Made by a program: the position numbers and the translations under genes. Positions 24,301 through 35,600 of a stretch of 64,000 nucleotides of DNA are shown in pieces (within the stretch, counting starts at the first letter, position 1; every line of letters starts with the position of its first letter). Where the stretch lies: NCBI RefSeq assembly GCF_033978785.1, contig NW_026908065.1:1-64000 (forward strand), written 5' to 3'. The notes beneath the pieces are model-generated. The model was given only the letters and a program-made list of their open reading frames with translations, ran no database searches and was not told where the DNA came from. This DNA comes from Entelurus aequoreus (taxonomy: Eukaryota > Chordata > Actinopteri > Syngnathiformes > Syngnathidae).

Positions 24301-25321
24301 AAAAAAAAATTTGGATTTTTTCTAAGTACAAAATCGAGAGTGGCTAAAAATCACCTCTTTTTCCTTCTCTCGATCAGACACTTAGAAAAAAAAATTAAAA
24401 AAAAAAAAAAAAATTGGATTTTTTCTAAGTACAAAATCAAGAGAGGCTAAAAATCACCTCTTTTTCCTTCTCTCGATCAGACACTTAGAAAAAAAACAGA
24501 AAAAAAAAAAAAAAAATTGGATTTTTTCTAAGTACAAAATCGATAGTGGCTAAAAATCACCTCTTTTTCCTTCTCTCGATCAGACACTTAGAAAAAAAAA
24601 TGAAAAAAAAAAAAAAAAAATTTGGATTTTTTCTAAGTACAAAATCGAGAGTGGCTGAAAATCACCTCTTTTTCCTTCTCTCGATCAGACACTTAGAAAA
24701 AAAACGGAAAAAAAAAAAAAAAAATTTGGATTTTTTCTAAGTACAAAATCGAGAGTGGCTAAAAATCACCTCTTTTTCCTTCTCTCGATCAGACACTTAG
24801 AAAAAAAACGGAAAAAAAAAAAAATAATAATTTGGATTTTTTCTAAGTACAAAATCGAGAGTGGCTAAAAATCACCTCTTTTTCCTTCTCTCAATCAGAC
24901 ACTTAGAAAAAAAAATGAAAAAAAAAAAAAAAAATTGGATTTTTTCTAAGTACAAAATCAAGAGAGGTTAAAAATCACCTCTTTTTCCTTCTCTCGATCA
25001 GACACTTAGAAAAAAAACGGAAAAAAAAAAAAAAAAATTTGGATTTTTTCTAAGTACAAAATCGAGAGTGGCTAAAAATCACCTCTTTTTCCTTCTCTCG
25101 ATCAGACACTTAGAAAAAAAAATGAAAAAAAAAAAAAAAAAATTGGATTTTTTCTAAGTACAAAATCAAGAGAGGCTAAAAATCACCTCTTTTTCCTTCT
25201 CTCGATCAGACACTTAGAAAAAAAACAGAAAAAAAAAAAAAAAAAATTGGATTTTTTCTAAGTACAAAATCGAGAGTGGCTAAAAATCACCTCTTTTTCC
25301 TTCTCTCGATCAGACACTTAG

Positions 25322-25353
<32 letters not shown>

Positions 25354-27780
25354 GATTTTTTCTAAGTACAAAATCGAGAGTGGCTAAAAATCACCTCTTT
25401 TTCCTTCTCTCGATCAGACACTTAGAAAAAAAACGGAAAAAAAAAAAAAAATTTGGATTTTTTCTAAGTACAAAATCGAGAGTGGCCAAAAATCACCTCT
25501 TTTTCCTTCTCTCGATCAGACACTTAGAAAAAAAACGGAAAAAAAAAAAAAAAAAATTTGGATTTTTTCTAAGTACAAAATCGGGAGTGGCTAAAAATCA
25601 CCTCTTTTTCCTTCTCTCGATCAGACACTTAGAAAAAAAACGGAAAAAAAAAAAAAAAAAATTTGGATTTTTTCTAAGTACAAAATCGAGAGTGGCTAAA
25701 AATCACCTCTTTTTCCTTCTCTCGATCAGACACTTAGAAAAAAAACGGGAAAAAAAAATAAAAAAATTTGGATTTTTTCTAAGTACAAAATCGAAAGTGG
25801 CTAAAAATCACCTCTTTTTCCTTCTCTCGATCAGACACTTAGAAAAAAAAATGAAAAAAAAAAAAAAAAAAATTTGGATTTTTTCTAAGTACAAAATCGA
25901 GAGTGGCTAAAAATCACCTCTTTTTCCTACTCTCGATCAGACACTTAGAAAAAAAACGGAAAAAAAAAAAAAAAAAATTTGTTTTTTTTCTAAGTACAAA
26001 ATCGAGAGTGGCTAAAAATCACCTCTTTTTCCTTCTCTCGATCAGACACTTAGAAAAAAAAAAAAAGAAAAAAAAAAAAAAATTTGGATTTTTTCTAAGT
26101 ACAAAATCGAGAGTGGCTAAAAATCACCTCTTTTTCCTTCTCTCGATCAGACACTTAGAAAAAAAACGGAAAAAAAAAAAAAAAAAATTGGATTTTTTCT
26201 AAGTACAAAATCGAAAGTGGCTAAAAATCACCTCTTTTTCCTTCTCTCGATCAGACACTTAGAAAAAAAAATGAAAAAAAAAAAAAAAAAAATTTGGATT
26301 TTTTCTAAGTACAAAATCGAGAGTGGCTAAAAATCACCTCTTTTTCCTACTCTCGATCAGACACTTAGAAAAAAAACGGAAAAAAAAAAAAAAAAAAATT
26401 TGGATTTTTTCTAAGTACAAAATCGAGAGTGGCTAAAAATCACCTCTTTTTCCTTCTCTCGATCAGACACTTAGAAAAAAAAATGAAAAAAAAAAAAAAA
26501 AAAATATGGATTTTTTCTAAGTACAAAATCGAGAGTGGCTAAAAATCACCTCTTTTTCCTTCTCTCGATCAGACACTAAGAAAAAAAACGGAAAAAAAAA
26601 TAAAATAAATTTGGATTTTTTCTAAGTACAAAATCGAGAGTGGCTAAAAATCACCTCTTTTTCCTTCTCTCGATCAGACACTTAGAAAAAAAAATGAAAA
26701 AAAAAAATAAAAATTTGGATTTTTTCTAAGTACAAAATCGAGAGTGGCTAAAAATCACCTCTTTTTCCTTCTCTCGATCAGACACTTAGAAAAAAAACGG
26801 AAAAAAAAAATAAAAATTTGGATTTTTTCTAAGTACAAAATCGAGAGTGGCTAAAAATCACCTCTTTTTCCTTCTCTCGATCAGACACTTAGAAAAAAAA
26901 CGGGAAAAAAAAAAAAAATATTTGGATTTTTTCTAAGTACAAAATCGAGAGTGGCTAAAAATCACCTCTTTTTCCTTCTCTCGATCAGACACTTAGAAAA
27001 AAAACGGAAAAAAAAAAAAAAAAATTTGGATTTTTTCTAAGTACAAAATCGAGAGTGGCTAAAAATCACCTCTTTTTCCTTCTCTCGATCAGACACTTAG
27101 AAAAAAAAATGAAAAGAAAAAAAAAAAAAATTGGATTTTTTCTAAGTACAAAATCAAGAGAGGTTAAAAATCACCTCTTTTTCCTTCTCTCGATCAGACA
27201 CTTAGAAAAAAAACGGAAAAAAAAAAAAAAAAATTTGGATTTTTTCTAAGTACAAAATCGAGAGTGGCTAAAAATCACCTCTTTTTCCTTCTCTCGATCA
27301 GACACTTAGAAAAAAAATGAAAAAAAAAAAAAAAAATTGGATTTTTTCTAAGTACAAAATCAAGAGAGGCTAAAAATCACCTCTTTTTCCTTCTCTCGAT
27401 CAGACACTTAGAAAAAAAACGGAAAAAAAAAAAAAAAAATTTGGATTTTTTCTAAGTACAAAATCGAGAGTGGCTAAAAATCACCTCTTTTTCCTTCTCT
27501 CGATCAGACACTTAGAAAAAAAAATGAAAAAAAAAAAAAAAAAAATTTGGATTTTTTCTAAGTACAAAATCGAGAGTGGCTAAAAATCACCTCTTTTTCC
27601 TTCTCTCGATCAGACACTTAGAAAAAAAAATTAAAAAAAAAAAAAAAAATTGGATTTTTTCTAAGTACAAAATCAAGAGAGGCTAAAAATCACCTCTTTT
27701 TCCTTCTCTCGATCAGACACTTAGAAAAAAAACAGAAAAAAAAAAAAAAAATTGGATTTTTTCTAAGTACAAAATCGATA
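22680..27780 (+). repeat. 5.11-kb higher-order unit, copy 1
   Basis: Bounded by CGATAG monomers near 22670 and 27776. The rare CTGAAA substitution at 22782 and 24657 recurs at 27893 and 29768, in both cases exactly 5111 bp downstream. CTCTCAATC, the aberrant tag TAAAATAAAAAAAATA near 23455, and GAAAAG-interrupted ATGA tails also recur. After 25.1 kb the offset falls to 4697 because the second copy lacks four monomers. CGGGAG appears for the first time in the window at about 25583 inside this unit. Confidence 0.85.
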
Positions 27781-30700
27781 GTGGCTAAAAATCACCTCTT
27801 TTTCCTTCTCTCGATCAGACACTTAGAAAAAAAAATGAAAAAAAAAAAAAAAAAAATTTGGATTTTTTCTAAGTACAAAATCGAGAGTGGCTGAAAATCA
27901 CCTCTTTTTCCTTCTCTCGATCAGACACTTAGAAAAAAAACGGAAAAAAAAAAAAAAAAAATTTGGATTTTTTCTAAGTACAAAATCGAGAGTGGCTAAA
28001 AATCACCTCTTTTTCCTTCTCTCGATCAGACACTTAGAAAAAAAACGGAAAAAAAAAAAAATAATAATTTGGATTTTTTCTAAGTACAAAATCGAGAGTG
28101 GCTAAAAATCACCTCTTTTTCCTTCTCTCAATCAGACACTTAGAAAAAAAATAGAAAAAAAAAAAAAAAAATTGGATTTTTTCTAAGTACAAAATCAAGA
28201 GAGGTTAAAAATCACCTCTTTTTCCTTCTCTCGATCAGACACTTAGAAAAAAAACGGAAAAAAAAAAAAAAAAAATTTGGATTTTTTCTAAGTACAAAAT
28301 CGAGAGTGGCTAAAAATCACCTCTTTTTCCTTCTCTCGATCAGACACTTAGAAAAAAAAATGAAAAAAAAAAAAAAAAAATTGGATTTTTTCTAAGTACA
28401 AAATCAAGAGAGGCTAAAAATCACCTCTTTTTCCTTCTCTCGATCAGACACTTAGAAAAAAAACAGAAAAAAAAAAAAAAAAATTGGATTTTTTCTAAGT
28501 ACAAAATCGAGAGTGGCTAAAAATCACCTCTTTTTCCTTCTCTCGATCAGACACTTAGAAAAAAATAAAATAAAAAAAATAAAAAAAATTGGATTTTTTC
28601 TAAGTACAAAATCAAGAGTGGCTAAAAATCACCTCTTTTTCCTTCTCTCGATCAGACACTTAGAAAAAAAACGGAAAAAAAAAAAAAAAATTTGGATTTT
28701 TTCTAAGTACAAAATCGAGAGTGGCTAAAAATCACCTCTTTTTCCTTCTCTCGATCAGACACTTAGAAAAAAAACGGAAAAAAAAAAAAAAAAAATTTGG
28801 ATTTTTTCTAAGTACAAAATCGAGAGTGGCTAAAAATCACCTCTTTTTCCTTCTCTCGATCAGACACTTAGAAAAAAAAATGAAAAGAAAAAAAAAAAAA
28901 ATTGGATTTTTTCTAAGTACAAAATCAAGAGAGGTTAAAAATCACCTCTTTTTCCTTCTCTCGATCAGACACTTAGAAAAAAAACGGAAAAAAAAAAAAA
29001 AAAATTTGGATTTTTTCTAAGTACAAAATCGAGAGTGGCTAAAAATCACCTCTTTTTCCTTCTCTCGATCAGACACTTAGAAAAAAAATGAAAAAAAAAA
29101 AAAAAAATTGGATTTTTTCTAAGTACAAAATCAAGAGAGGCTAAAAATCACCTCTTTTTCCTTCTCTCGATCAGACACTTAGAAAAAAAACGGAAAAAAA
29201 AAAAAAAAAAATTGGATTTTTTCTAAGTACAAAATCGAGAGTGGCTAAAAATCACCTCTTTTTCCTTCTCTCGATCAGACACTTAGAAAAAAAAATGAAA
29301 AAAAAAAAAAAAAAAATTTGGATTTTTTCTAAGTACAAAATCGAGAGTGGCTAAAAATCACCTCTTTTTCCTTCTCTCGATCAGACACTTAGAAAAAAAA
29401 CGGAAAAAAAAAAAAAAAATTTGGATTTTTTCTAAGTACAAAATCGAGAGTGGCTAAAAATCACCTCTTTTTCCTTCTCTCGATCAGACACTTAGAAAAA
29501 AAAATTAAAAAAAAAAAAAAAAAATTGGATTTTTTCTAAGTACAAAATCAAGAGAGGCTAAAAATCACCTCTTTTTCCTTCTCTCGATCAGACACTTAGA
29601 AAAAAAACAGAAAAAAAAAAAAAAAAATTGGATTTTTTCTAAGTACAAAATCGATAGTGGCTAAAAATCACCTCTTTTTCCTTCTCTCGATCAGACACTT
29701 AGAAAAAAAAATGAAAAAAAAAAAAAAAAAATTTGGATTTTTTCTAAGTACAAAATCGAGAGTGGCTGAAAATCACCTCTTTTTCCTTCTCTCGATCAGA
29801 CACTTAGAAAAAAAACGGAAAAAAAAAAAAAAAAATTTGGATTTTTTCTAAGTACAAAATCGAGAGTGGCTAAAAATCACCTCTTTTTCCTTCTCTCGAT
29901 CAGACACTTAGAAAAAAAACGGAAAAAAAAAAAAATAATAATTTGGATTTTTTCTAAGTACAAAATCGAGAGTGGCTAAAAATCACCTCTTTTTCCTTCT
30001 CTCAATCAGACACTTAGAAAAAAAAATGAAAAAAAAAAAAAAAAATTGGATTTTTTCTAAGTACAAAATCAAGAGAGGTTAAAAATCACCTCTTTTTCCT
30101 TCTCTCGATCAGACACTTAGAAAAAAAACGGAAAAAAAAAAAAAAAAATTTGGATTTTTTCTAAGTACAAAATCGAGAGTGGCCAAAAATCACCTCTTTT
30201 TCCTTCTCTCGATCAGACACTTAGAAAAAAAACGGAAAAAAAAAAAAAAAAAATTTGGATTTTTTCTAAGTACAAAATCGGGAGTGGCTAAAAATCACCT
30301 CTTTTTCCTTCTCTCGATCAGACACTTAGAAAAAAAACGGAAAAAAAAAAAAAAAAAATTTGGATTTTTTCTAAGTACAAAATCGAGAGTGGCTAAAAAT
30401 CACCTCTTTTTCCTTCTCTCGATCAGACACTTAGAAAAAAAACGGGAAAAAAAAATAAAAAAATTTGGATTTTTTCTAAGTACAAAATCGAAAGTGGCTA
30501 AAAATCACCTCTTTTTCCTTCTCTCGATCAGACACTTAGAAAAAAAAATGAAAAAAAAAAAAAAAAAAATTTGGATTTTTTCTAAGTACAAAATCGAGAG
30601 TGGCTAAAAATCACCTCTTTTTCCTACTCTCGATCAGACACTTAGAAAAAAAACGGAAAAAAAAAAAAAAAAAATTTGTTTTTTTTCTAAGTACAAAATC

Positions 30701-32480
30701 GAGAGTGGCTAAAAATCACCTCTTTTTCCTTCTCTCGATCAGACACTTAGAAAAAAAAAAAAAGAAAAAAAAAAAAAAATTTGGATTTTTTCTAAGTACA
30801 AAATCGAGAGTGGCTAAAAATCACCTCTTTTTCCTTCTCTCGATCAGACACTTAGAAAAAAAACGGAAAAAAAAAAAAAAAAAATTGGATTTTTTCTAAG
30901 TACAAAATCGAAAGTGGCTAAAAATCACCTCTTTTTCCTTCTCTCGATCAGACACTTAGAAAAAAAAATGAAAAAAAAAAAAAAAAAAATTTGGATTTTT
31001 TCTAAGTACAAAATCGAGAGTGGCTAAAAATCACCTCTTTTTCCTACTCTCGATCAGGACACTTAGAAAAAAAAACGGAAAAAAAAAAAAAAAAAATTTG
31101 GATTTTTTCTAAGTACAAAATCGAGAGTGGCTAAAAATCACCTCTTTTCCTTCTCTCGATCAGACACTTAGAAAAAAAAATGAAAAAAAAAAAAAAAAAA
31201 ATATGGATTTTTTCTAAGTACAAAATCGAGAGTGGCTAAAAATCACCTCTTTTTCCTTCTCTCGATCAGACACTAAGAAAAAAAACGGAAAAAAAAATAA
31301 AATAAATTTGGATTTTTTCTAAGTACAAAATCGAGAGTGGCTAAAAATCAACCTCTTTTTCCTTCTCTCGATCAGACACTTAGAAAAAAAAATGAAAAAA
31401 AAAAATAAAAATTTGGATTTTTTCTAAGTACAAAATCGAGAGTGGCTAAAAATCACCTCTTTTTCCTTCTCTCGATCAGACACTTAGAAAAAAAACGGAA
31501 AAAAAAAATAAAAATTTGGATTTTTTCTAAGTACAAAATCGAGAGTGGCTAAAAATCACCTCTTTTTCCTTCTCTCGATCAGACACTTAGAAAAAAAACG
31601 GGAAAAAAAAAAAAAAATATTTGGATTTTTTCTAAGTACAAAATCGAGAGTGGCTAAAAATCACCTCTTTTTCCTTCTCTCGATCAGACACTTAGAAAAA
31701 AAACGGAAAAAAAAAAAAAAAAATTTGGATTTTTTCTAAGTACAAAATCGAGAGTGGCTAAAAATCACCTCTTTTTCCTTCTCTCGATCAGACACTTAGA
31801 AAAAAAAAATGAAAAGAAAAAAAAAAAAAATTGGATTTTTTCTAAGTACAAAATCAAGAGAGGTTAAAAATCACCTCTTTTTCCTTCTCTCGATCAGACA
31901 CTTAGAAAAAAAACGGAAAAAAAAAAAAAAAAATTTGGATTTTTTCTAAGTACAAAATCGAGAGTGGCTAAAAATCACCTCTTTTTCCTTCTCTCGATCA
32001 GACACTTAGAAAAAAAATGAAAAAAAAAAAAAAAAATTGGATTTTTTCTAAGTACAAAATCAAGAGAGGCTAAAAATCACCTCTTTTTCCTTCTCTCGAT
32101 CAGACACTTAGAAAAAAAACGGAAAAAAAAAAAAAAAATTTGGATTTTTTCTAAGTACAAATCGAGAGTGGCTAAAAATCACCTCTTTTTCCTTCTCTCG
32201 ATCAGACACTTAGAAAAAAAAATGAAAAAAAAAAAAAAAAAAATTTGGATTTTTCTAAGTACAAAATCGAGAGTGGCTAAAAATCACCTCTTTTTCCTTC
32301 TCTCGATCAGACACTTAGAAAAAAAAATTAAAAAAAAAAAAAAAAATTGGATTTTTTCTAAGTACAAAATCAAGAGAGGCTAAAAATCACCTCTTTTTCC
32401 TTCTCTCGATCAGACACTTAGAAAAAAAAACAGAAAAAAAAAAAAAAAATTGGATTTTTTCTAAGTACAAAATCGATAGT
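27781..32480 (+). repeat. 5.11-kb higher-order unit, copy 2 (four monomers shorter)
   Basis: This copy follows the first monomer for monomer. Four consecutive monomers (about 414 bp, first copy about 25.08-25.49 kb, including the pure-A one) are missing between the CAAGAGAGGTT monomer near 30.07 kb and GGCCAAAA at 30181. The rare GGCCAAAA variant (25484 and 30181) and the TTGTTTTTTTT linker (about 25980 and 30677) confirm the alignment on the far side. From 31.05 kb the copy carries several core indels that the first copy lacks. Confidence 0.83.
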
Positions 32481-33220
32481 GGCTAAAAATCACCTCTTTT
32501 TCCTTCTCTCGATCAGACACTTAGAAAAAAAAATGAAAAAAAAAAAAAAAAAAATTTGGATTTTTTCTAAGTACAAAATCGAGAGTGGCTGAAAATCACC
32601 TCTTTTTCCTTCTCTCGATCAGACACTTAGAAAAAAAACGGAAAAAAAAAAAAAAAATTTGGATTTTTTCTAAGTACAAAATCGAGAGTGGCTAAAAATC
32701 ACCTCTTTTTCCTTCTCTCGATCAGACACTTAGAAAAAAAACGGAAAAAAAAAATAATAATAATTTGGATTTTTTCTAAGTACAAAATCGAGAGTGGCTA
32801 AAAATCACCTCTTTTTCCTTCTCTCAATCAGACACTTAGAAAAAAAATGAAAAAAAAAAAAAAAAATTGGATTTTTTCTAAGTACAAAATCAAAAGAGGT
32901 TAAAAATCACCTCTTTTTCCTTCTCTCGATCAGACACTTAGGAAAAAAAACGGAAAAAAAAAAAAAAAAAATTTGGATTTTTTCTAACTACAAAATCGAG
33001 AGTGGCTAAAAATCACCTCTTTTTCCTTCTCTCGATCAGACACTTAGAAAAAAAAATGAAAAAAAAAAAAAAAAAATTGGATTTTTTCTAAGTACAAAAT
33101 CAAGAGAGGCTAAAAATCACCTCTTTTTCCTTCTCTCGATCAGACACTTAGAAAAAAAACAGAAAAAAAAAAAAAAAAATTGGATTTTTTCTAAGTACAA
33201 AATCGAGAGTGGCTAAAAAA
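31050..33220. other. Zone of clustered core indels 1
   Basis: Single-base changes in otherwise invariant core runs occur here in quick succession. They are an extra G in ATCAGGACAC (31057-31058), a shortened T5 at about 31145, an extra A at about 31350, a lost A at about 32158, a lost T at about 32250, GG at 32941-32942, and A6 for A5 at 33215-33220. The corresponding part of the upstream copy (26.3-28.5 kb) has none of these. Confidence 0.7.
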
Positions 33221-33255
33221 TCACCTCTTTTTCCTTCTCTCGATCAGACACTTAG

Positions 33256-33287
<32 letters not shown>

Positions 33288-33900
33288 GATTTTTTCTAAG
33301 TACAAAATCGAGAGTGGCTAAAAATCACCTCTTTTTCCTTCTCTCGATCAGACACTTAGAAAAAAAACGGAAAAAAAAAAAAAAAAATTGGATTTTTTCT
33401 AAGTACAAAATCGAGAGTGGCTAAAAATCACCTCTTTTTCCTTCTCTCGATCAGACACTTAGAAAAAAAACGGAAAAAAAAAAAAAAAAAAATTGGATTT
33501 TTTCTAAGTACAAAATCGGGAGTGGCTAAAAATCACCTCTTTTTCCTTCTCTCGATCAGACACTTAGAAAAAAAACGGAAAAAAAAAAAAAAAAAATTTG
33601 GATTTTTTCTAAGTACAAAATCGAGAGTGGCTAAAAATCACCTCTTTTTCCTTCTCTCGATCAGACACTTAGAAAAAAAACAGGAAAAAAAAATAAAAAA
33701 ATTTGGATTTTTTCTAAGTACAAAATCGAAAGTGGCTAAAAATCACCTCTTTTTCCTTCTCTCGATCAGACACTTAGAAAAAAAAATGAAAAAAAAAAAA
33801 AAAAAAATTTGGATTTTTTCTAAGTACAAAATCGAGAGTGGCTAAAAATCACCTCTTTTTCCTACTCTCGATCAGACACTTAGAAAAAAAACAGAAAAAA
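32481..33900 (+). repeat. Partial third copy of the 24.5-25.9 kb segment
   Basis: The order CGATAG (about 32473), CTGAAA (32591), TAATAATAA-interrupted A-tract, CTCTCAATC, a CAAAAGAGGTT variant, a pure-A tag near 33256, CGGGAG, CGAAAG and TACTCTCG (33864) matches 24541-25929 at an offset of about 7.93 kb. This copy retains the four monomers missing from the 27.8-32.5 kb copy, so that loss is a deletion in the middle copy rather than an insertion in the first. Confidence 0.72.
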
Positions 33901-34404
33901 AAAAAAAAAAATTGTTTTTTTTCTAAGTACAAAATCGAGAGTGGCTAAAAATCACCTCTTTTTCCTTCTCTCGATCAGACACTTAGAAAAAAAAATGAAA
34001 AAAAAAAAAAAAAAAAATTGGATTTTTTTTAAGTACAAAATCGAGAGTGGCTAAAAATCACCTCTTTTTCCTTCTCTCGATCAGACACTAAGAAAAAAAA
34101 CGGAAAAAAAAAAAAAAAAATTTGGATTTTTTCTAAGTACAAAATCGAGAGTGGCTAAAAATCACCTCTTTTTCCTTCTCTCGATCAGACACTTAGAAAA
34201 AAAAATGAAAAAAAAAAAAAAAAAATTGGATTTTTTCTAAGTACAAAATCAAGAGAGGCTAAAAATCACCTCTTTTTCCTTCTCTCGATCAGACACTTAG
34301 AAAAAAAACAGAAAAAAAAAAAAAAAAAATTGGATTTTTTCTAAGTACAAAATCGAGAGTGGCTAAAAATCACCTCTTTTTCCTTCTCTCGATCAGACAC
34401 TTAG

Positions 34405-34437
<33 letters not shown>

Positions 34438-35600
34438 GATTTTTTCTAAGTACAAAATCGAGAGTGGCTAAAAATCACCTCTTTTTCCTTCTCTCGATCA
34501 GACACTTAGAAAAAAAACGGAAAAAAAAAAAAAAAATTTGGATTTTTTCTAAGTACAAAATCGAGAGTGGCTAAAAATCACCTCTTTTTCCTACTCTCGA
34601 TCAGACACTTAGAAAAAAAACGGAAAAAAAAAAAAAAAAAAATTTGGATTTTTTCTAAGTACAAAATCGAGAGTGGCTAAAAATCACCTCTTTTTCCTTC
34701 TCTCGATCAGACACTTAGAAAAAAAAACGGAAAAAAAAAAAAAAAAAAATTGGATTTTTTCTAAGTACAAAATCGAGAGTGGCTAAAAATCACCTCTTTT
34801 TCCTTCTCTCGATCAGACACTTAGAAAAAAAAATGAAAAAAAAAAAAAAAAAAATGTGGATTTTTTCTAAGTACAAAATCGGGAGTGGCTAAAAATCACC
34901 TCTTTTTCCTTCTCTCGATCAGACACTTAGAAAAAAAACGGAAAAAAAAAAAAAAAAAAATTTGGATTTTTTCTAAGTACAAAATCGAGAGTGGCTAAAA
35001 ATCACCTCTTTTTCCTTCTCTCGATCAGACACTTAGAAAAAAAACGGAAAAAAAAAAAAAAAAAATTTGGATTTTTTCTAAGTACAAAATCGGGAGTGGC
35101 TAAAAATCACCTCTTTTTCCTTCTCTCGATCAGACACTTAGAAAAAAAACGGAAAAAAAAAAAAAAAAAATTTGGATTTTTTCTAAGTACAAAATCGAGA
35201 GTGGCTAAAAATCACCTCTTTTTCCTTCTCTCGATCAGACACTTAGAAAAAAAACGGAAAAAAAAAAAAAAAAATTTGGATTTTTTCTAAGTACAAAATC
35301 GAAAGTGGCTAAAAATCACCTCTTTTTCCTTCTCTCGATCAGACACTTAGAAAAAAAAATGAAAAAAAAAAAAAAAAAAATTTGGATTTTTTCTAAGTAC
35401 AAAATCGGGAGTGGCTAAAAATCACCTCTTTTTCCTTCTCTCGATCAGACACTTAGAAAAAAAACGGAAAAAAAAAAAAAAAAAAAATTGGATTTTTTCT
35501 AAGTACAAAATCGAGAGTGGCTAAAAATCACCTCTTTTTCCTTCTCTCGATCAGACACTTAGAAAAAAAAATGAAAAAAAAAAAAAAAAAAATTTGGATT
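33901..35600 (+). repeat. CGGGAG-rich monomer segment
   Basis: These are ordinary monomers in which CGGGAG recurs near 34880, 35091 and 35405, mixed with CGAGAG and CGAAAG copies. One monomer near 34021 combines T8AAGTAC (the C of CTAAG replaced by T) with ACTAAG near 34087. That linked pair recurs near 39.7, 49.3, 54.3, 55.4 and 60.1 kb. A pure-A tag lies near 34401 and TACTCTCG at 34593. I could not assign this stretch to one simple duplication. Confidence 0.6.

Noticed and set aside
33209..33424. Apparent different N-terminus (MAKKSPLFPSLDQ) as a distinct protein
   Set aside because: It arises from one extra A in the GGCTAAAAAATC run (33215-33220) that shifts the frame of the same repeat; the same happens near 43469 and 46188.
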